Below, in pieces: positions 4,810 through 8,081 of a stretch of 8,081 bases of DNA. The notes below the pieces were generated by a model. The model saw only the letters and a program-made list of their open reading frames with translations. It was not told where the DNA came from and ran no database searches. Every line of letters begins with the position of its first letter. Position 1 is the stretch's first letter. The DNA lies in assembly GCA_029259285.1 (NCBI GenBank), contig JAPDJB010000146.1, positions 1-8,081 on the forward strand, read 5' to 3'. The stretch is from Candidatus Bathyarchaeota archaeon (GTDB taxonomy: Archaea > Thermoproteota > Bathyarchaeia > TCS64 > B23). The translations under genes were made by a program, and so were the position numbers.

Positions 4810-6573
4810 CTATTTAGTTATAGCCTTCAGCTGCGCCCTGTACATATCTATGATCTCCTTAACCCTCGTCGCATCTTCAGGCCCCTTATCCGTTCTCCAT
4901 CGGCCTGTGAACCTTGGAAACCTTATGGCCAATCCCGATCCCTCTCTGATGGCGTTGAAGGCGCAGGTATGCGTTGGACTAAGCGTTATCTCATCCCCTA
5001 TAACCTCTATTACGACCGCCGGCTCAAACCAGACGTCAGCCTCCAGTAATGCGTCAACCCTCGGATGCTTATGCTCGATTCTATACTCCCTCAACTTCTC
5101 GGGGAGCTCCGCCAGATCCCTATCGGTGAAGCCTGAGCCTACTTTACAGACGGTTCTAAACATATCCGCCTCATGGTCATAGGCGGCTGCGAGCAGTGCA
5201 CCATAGGTTCCAGCCCTCTTCCCCCGCCCATGGAAGGCTCCGACGATGACAAGATCCACGGGCTCCACCATCTTACTCTGATAGCTCCTCTTCAACTTCA
5301 CCCACAGCCATGATCGAGCTCCAGCCCTGTAGATGGATTCATCGCTTGTCGACTTCACGACGAGGCCTTCACACCCCTCGGCGATGGCCTCCTCGAAGAA
5401 GCGCTCCATCTCCTTCGGGTCTGAGGTTATCAGCGCCCTCACCAGCTTGAAGCGGTCGGTCTGCTCGACGATCTCCTCAAGTCTTCTACGCCTCTCCGGA
5501 TAGGGTTTGAGCGTTAGGTCTTCGCCGTCGACGTAGAGGCAGTCGAAGAGGTAGACGGCTATGGGATACTTCTCCATCATCTCCTCGATGCCATACTTCC
5601 GTCTCCTATGCATCAACACCTGAAACGGCTGGAGCTCCCCCGTCTCTGGGTCTATGGCCACCGCTTCGCCTTCGATTATGGCTTCATGGGCCTTCACATG
5701 CCTCTTAGTCATCTCAACGGCGTCTGGATACATGTGGGTGATGTTCTCCAATCTTCGGGAGAATATCTGTATCCACTCCCCCCTCTTATGTATCTGAAAT
5801 CTCTCCCCATCGAGTTTATACTCTGCTGAGCATCTCCCCTCCAGCTTATCGACGATCTCCTCAGGCGTTGAGAGTCTCTGGGCGAGCATCATCCTTATCG
5901 GCTTCCCGACGACTACCTTCACCCCCTCCACGGCCTCCAAACCCCTCTCAGCGAGGATTCTGGCTATATACCCCAGATCGCTGGTTAGGTTGTAGGCCCT
6001 CTCAAGCGTCGGCCTACTCTTCGTCGAGCCGGTGTAGGCGAGGGCGAGGGCGTCGAGGATGGTCATATCCCCAACGCCGAGCCTCAGCGTTCCGACGACC
6101 GTCCTCGCCAGATACCTCGCCTCCCTCGGCGTGGCGTTGCTCAGAAGCCCTATGAAGCGCTCGATCTTCCTTCCAGCGCTTCCCTTACCTGACTCCTTAG
6201 CGATCTCATCCAGGGTCTCATAGACCTCCTCCACGGTGAGGGGCTTATAGAAGAGGGGTCTGATCTTCTTCTCCGACAACGCCCGTTCAGCCACCCTGCC
6301 TATGTCGCCCTCCTCAGCCATCATGGCGTCGATCTCCCCTCGCTCCAGCCCCGTCGCCCTCGCTATGGCTTCGAGCGCCATCTTCTCCGCTATCCCTATC
6401 TCAGGCTCCCCCATCCAGTCGGGGTGTATCTTCCCCTGCGTCAGGTAGATGACCTTCTCCAACTCCTCTGGCTTTGCATCCTTGAATAACTCGGCGAGTA
6501 TAGAGATCATCTCCAACCTCTTCGTAGTGGCCTCCAACCTCTCATAGGTCTCAGCCAACTCTGCGTAGAGCAT
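4810..6573 (-). CDS. lig: ATP-dependent DNA ligase, archaeal type
   Basis: From ATG 6573 the enzyme has 587 residues, the usual archaeal size, and begins MLYAELAETYERLEATTKRLE like its relatives. The N-terminal DNA-binding domain (about 1-210) contains LRLGVGDMTILDAL. The nucleotidyltransferase core carries motif I EYKLDGER with the adenylated lysine K253, motif III FSRRLENIT (about 271-279), IIIa YLFDCLYVD (about 341-349), IV EGLVVKS (402-408) and V WLWVKLK (422-428). The C-terminal OB domain ends with motif VI RFPRFTGRWRTDK (551-563). It seals nicks in DNA replication and repair, using ATP (some archaeal forms also use other nucleotides). An in-frame GTG at 6609 would add 12 residues, but a TATA box at 6598-6603 lies within that stretch, at the right distance for a leaderless start at 6573. 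The tRNA-binding gene follows. All motifs are intact. Confidence 0.96.
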   Translation of the reverse strand: MLYAELAETYERLEATTKRLEMISILAELFKDAKPEELEKVIYLTQGKIHPDWMGEPEIGIAEKMALEAIARATGLERGEIDAMMAEEGDIGRVAERALSEKKIRPLFYKPLTVEEVYETLDEIAKESGKGSAGRKIERFIGLLSNATPREARYLARTVVGTLRLGVGDMTILDALALAYTGSTKSRPTLERAYNLTSDLGYIARILAERGLEAVEGVKVVVGKPIRMMLAQRLSTPEEIVDKLEGRCSAEYKLDGERFQIHKRGEWIQIFSRRLENITHMYPDAVEMTKRHVKAHEAIIEGEAVAIDPETGELQPFQVLMHRRRKYGIEEMMEKYPIAVYLFDCLYVDGEDLTLKPYPERRRRLEEIVEQTDRFKLVRALITSDPKEMERFFEEAIAEGCEGLVVKSTSDESIYRAGARSWLWVKLKRSYQSKMVEPVDLVIVGAFHGRGKRAGTYGALLAAAYDHEADMFRTVCKVGSGFTDRDLAELPEKLREYRIEHKHPRVDALLEADVWFEPAVVIEVIGDEITLSPTHTCAFNAIREGSGLAIRFPRFTGRWRTDKGPEDATRVKEIIDMYRAQLKAITK

Positions 6574-6597
6574 CAAGTTGAAGTTGGATTCGACACC

Positions 6598-6603
6598 TAT
6601 AAA
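6598..6603 (-). promoter_or_regulatory. lig: TATA box of the ligase operon
   Basis: CTTTATAGG on the - strand is centred about 27 bases upstream of ATG 6573, so the transcript should begin at or next to the ATG. It would be inside the coding sequence if the GTG at 6609 were used, which argues for the shorter protein. Confidence 0.6.
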
Positions 6604-6755
6604 GCTCACCTAAATCGAAAACCACATCGACAAGAACCCATTTAACACGACTAAAGAAAATTATGGCGTAACAAAATCGAGGGAAAAACGATTCCACCTC
6701 ATTCTCGGAGATGCGATTTAATGGAAGGCCATTTCACCATAAATCCATCGATCAA

Positions 6756-6767
6756 CGGATATATCCG
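6756..6767. repeat. Perfect palindrome CGGATATATCCG
   Basis: This 12-bp sequence equals its own reverse complement and has a TATATA-like centre. It lies about 140 bases before the propeller gene and about 180 bases before the ligase start. It may be a binding site for a dimeric regulator. Confidence 0.45.
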
Positions 6768-6791
6768 ACGCCCCAGAGGTGAATCTCCCCC

Positions 6792-6806
6792 TCATGAATT
6801 ACATGA
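6792..6806. repeat. Inverted repeat TCATG-5-CATGA
   Basis: Five-bp arms flank AATTA. It is short and could be chance, but lies between the two 12-bp palindromes. Confidence 0.25.
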
Positions 6807-6849
6807 TCCGATAAATCCGAGAGCCTGAAGTGGAGAGGGAGAACCCGAT

Positions 6850-6861
6850 ATCCTTAAGGAT
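6850..6861. repeat. Perfect palindrome ATCCTTAAGGAT
   Basis: This 12-bp sequence equals its own reverse complement and ends 32 bases before the proposed TTG start of the propeller gene, where a promoter or operator would be expected. Its CTTAAG centre is also the best, though weak, TATA-like candidate for that gene. Confidence 0.45.
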
Positions 6862-6866
6862 TTGAT

Positions 6867-6906
6867 GGAGGGAGGGTTAAGAGGGCATCTATATTGTCCC
6901 TCCTCC
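6867..6906 (+). promoter_or_regulatory. Possible start-region hairpin of the propeller gene
   Basis: GGAGGGAGGG (6867-6876) can pair with CCCTCCTCC (6898-6906), giving 9 base pairs with one bulged G and a 21-base loop that contains GAGGG (6881-6885) and the TTG start (6894). If formed in RNA, it would close off the upstream purine-rich Shine-Dalgarno candidates. Low-complexity purine and pyrimidine runs make chance pairing plausible. Confidence 0.3.
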
Positions 6907-8081
6907 ACGGAGCATCATATATAAGGAGCCTCCACATCGCATTCATCCTCATCCTCCTCCCCCTCATGGCTCAGGCTCCAGATGTCAGGGGGTCTGAGGA
7001 GCGCCTCTTCCCCGAGGTTCCGAAGGCCGATCTCGTTGTGATGACGCCCATGTGGCCGACATGCTGTGGAGGAGCTGAGAGCTTCAACTTTGAGAATGTC
7101 GCCCCCGGCGGCGTCGCCTCCGACGGCCATAGGCTATACGTCTCCGACACCCTCAACAATAGGGTTGTCATCTTCGACCTCCAATCCCTCAAGCCCATAG
7201 GGGTGATAGGTCAGCGGGACTTCAAGTCCAGGGTGGCTGGATGCGGCCCCTACGACCTCAACCATCCCCTGGGCATCGACGCCGATGGGAGATGGCTCTT
7301 CATCGCCGACAGGGGGAATTCACGCCTCATCATCTACGACCTCGAATCCATGGAGCCTATTCCGGTGATACTTCCACCCCCCTACGATGGCCTATACGAC
7401 CTCGCCTGGGATGGCCGATGGCTCTACGCAACCATCTCCGGTGCGACGTCAGCCATCGTCGTCTTCACGAACATCGAGAGGATTCTCCAAGGAGATCTGA
7501 GAGGTATGGAGCCTGATGAGTTCATCATCCTTGGGGAATGGGGCCTAAGTGGGGAGCATAGGGAGCCCGCGGGTATCGCCGTTGATGATGAGTATCTCTA
7601 CGTGGCCGATAGATATGGTGGGGAGGCCCTCATCTGGAGGAAGTCGAACATCAGGGAGAAGGCTCCACCAGATCTCATCCTGAAGCCCTGCGGATATGAT
7701 GTGGCCGCAAATAATCGATACATCTTCCTCGGCGACGATTCATGGGGTAGAATCCTCGTCTTCGACAAGGGGAGGCTCCGAAGCGGGGCTGAGCCCGACT
7801 ATGTTATAGGGCGTGAGAACATCGATGATCGATTCATCATCCAGCTGCCCAGCCGTCGGCTGTTAGCTGTGCCGAGGGGCCTCTACGCGACGAATGATCA
7901 GCTTTTCGTCGTGGATAAGAACTTCTATCTCCCCTCAGTTCTCATCTATAACATCACCGAGATGAGGAGCGGCCCCGAGGCCGACGCCTTAATAGGGGTC
8001 TTGTGGCCGAGGAATCCGAAGTATGGCCTTGAGATCGTCGACGACATGCTCTTCGTTGCGGGGCAGGAATACATCGGCGTC
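6894..8081 (+). CDS. Secreted NHL-type beta-propeller protein, 3' partial
   Basis: The frame is open from after a stop at 6855 to the window end, with 396 residues visible from TTG 6894. An N-terminal signal-peptide-like segment has Arg 11, a hydrophobic core (IAFILILLPLM, 15-25) and an AQA cleavage-like site at 26-28, so export is likely. Then come repeated propeller strands of NHL type: PGGVASDGHRLYVSDTLNNR (71-90), PLGIDADGRWLFIADRGNSR (125-144), YDLAWDGRWLYATISG (168-183), PAGIAVDDEYLYVADR (225-240), YDVAANNRYIFLGDDSWGR (268-286) and PRGLYATNDQLFVVDK (327-342). Such propellers usually bind ligands or partners at the cell surface; no enzyme residues are evident. Cys 57-58 next to one another and Cys 117 and 266 could form disulfides. 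TTG is chosen because it is the only start that keeps the signal peptide, with GAGGG 8 bases before; ATG 6966 would lose it. The substrate is unknown. Confidence 0.82.
   Translation, partial: MSLLHGASYIRSLHIAFILILLPLMAQAPDVRGSEERLFPEVPKADLVVMTPMWPTCCGGAESFNFENVAPGGVASDGHRLYVSDTLNNRVVIFDLQSLKPIGVIGQRDFKSRVAGCGPYDLNHPLGIDADGRWLFIADRGNSRLIIYDLESMEPIPVILPPPYDGLYDLAWDGRWLYATISGATSAIVVFTNIERILQGDLRGMEPDEFIILGEWGLSGEHREPAGIAVDDEYLYVADRYGGEALIWRKSNIREKAPPDLILKPCGYDVAANNRYIFLGDDSWGRILVFDKGRLRSGAEPDYVIGRENIDDRFIIQLPSRRLLAVPRGLYATNDQLFVVDKNFYLPSVLIYNITEMRSGPEADALIGVLWPRNPKYGLEIVDDMLFVAGQEYIGV

Larger units (their letters stand above)
6610..6893. other. Intergenic region between divergent genes
   Basis: This stretch carries no convincing gene. 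It holds two perfect 12-bp palindromes (6756-6767 and 6850-6861), a smaller inverted repeat (6792-6806), purine-rich sequence at 6829-6885 and a 35-codon open frame (6721-6828) that is not supported. It is AT-richer than the flanking genes in its first half. It should contain the promoter and control sites of the propeller gene, but no clear TATA box at the right distance was found. Confidence 0.6.

Noticed and set aside
4703..5182. Long + strand frame opposite the tRNA-binding and ligase genes
   Set aside because: It is the complement of two genes with intact, recognised motifs and shows no family signature of its own. The other antisense frames across 3479-6573 are rejected for the same reason.
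6574..6609. Ligase start at GTG 6609
   Set aside because: The stretch contains the TATA box, has no Shine-Dalgarno before it, and relatives begin near the ATG at 6573.
6721..6828. A 35-residue open frame starting ATG in the intergenic region
   Set aside because: No Shine-Dalgarno at proper distance, no recognisable composition or motif, and palindromes run through it; most likely chance.

Overview
The window looks archaeal, probably from the Thermoproteota side, although the phylum is a guess. The evidence is an Sm-like (LSm) gene directly followed by the archaeal/eukaryotic ribosomal protein eL37, an archaeal-type ATP-dependent DNA ligase, and TATA-like boxes about 25-30 bases upstream of starts that lack a Shine-Dalgarno. 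The housekeeping genes are GC-rich and favour AGG, GAG and ATA/CTC codons. No tRNA, rRNA, CRISPR array, integrase or insertion sequence was found.

Left part (1-2628): a virus head module on the + strand in the order typical of tailed viruses. It holds the C-terminal part of a prohead-protease/scaffold-type protein (open at the left edge), a DUF2190-like capsid decoration protein, an HK97-fold major capsid protein, and a gp6-like head-tail connector. The first three genes are tightly packed, with a 1-base overlap and then a 4-base gap. A T-run and an inverted repeat then separate the capsid gene from the connector. No portal, terminase or tail gene is visible.

Middle part (2639-3452): a small winged-helix protein whose last residues resemble a PCNA-interacting (PIP) motif, then LSm and eL37, which look co-transcribed from their own TATA-like box. 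The viral block therefore abuts core host genes directly. This fits an old, truncated provirus edge or a domesticated head module. The GC content and codon use of most of the capsid block match the host-like genes, but the first roughly 480 bases are clearly AT-richer.

Right part (3479-6573, - strand): a ligase gene followed 30 bases later by a small tRNA-binding (OB-fold) protein gene, probably one operon. Then comes a PLP-dependent cysteine-synthase-like gene with its own TATA box, convergent with eL37. Ligase and cysteine synthase both appear to start at, or within a few bases of, their predicted transcription starts (leaderless).

Far right (6574-8081): an intergenic region of about 320 bases with two perfect 12-bp palindromes. 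It separates the ligase from a divergent, 3'-truncated gene for a secreted NHL-type beta-propeller protein that probably starts at TTG and runs off the window.
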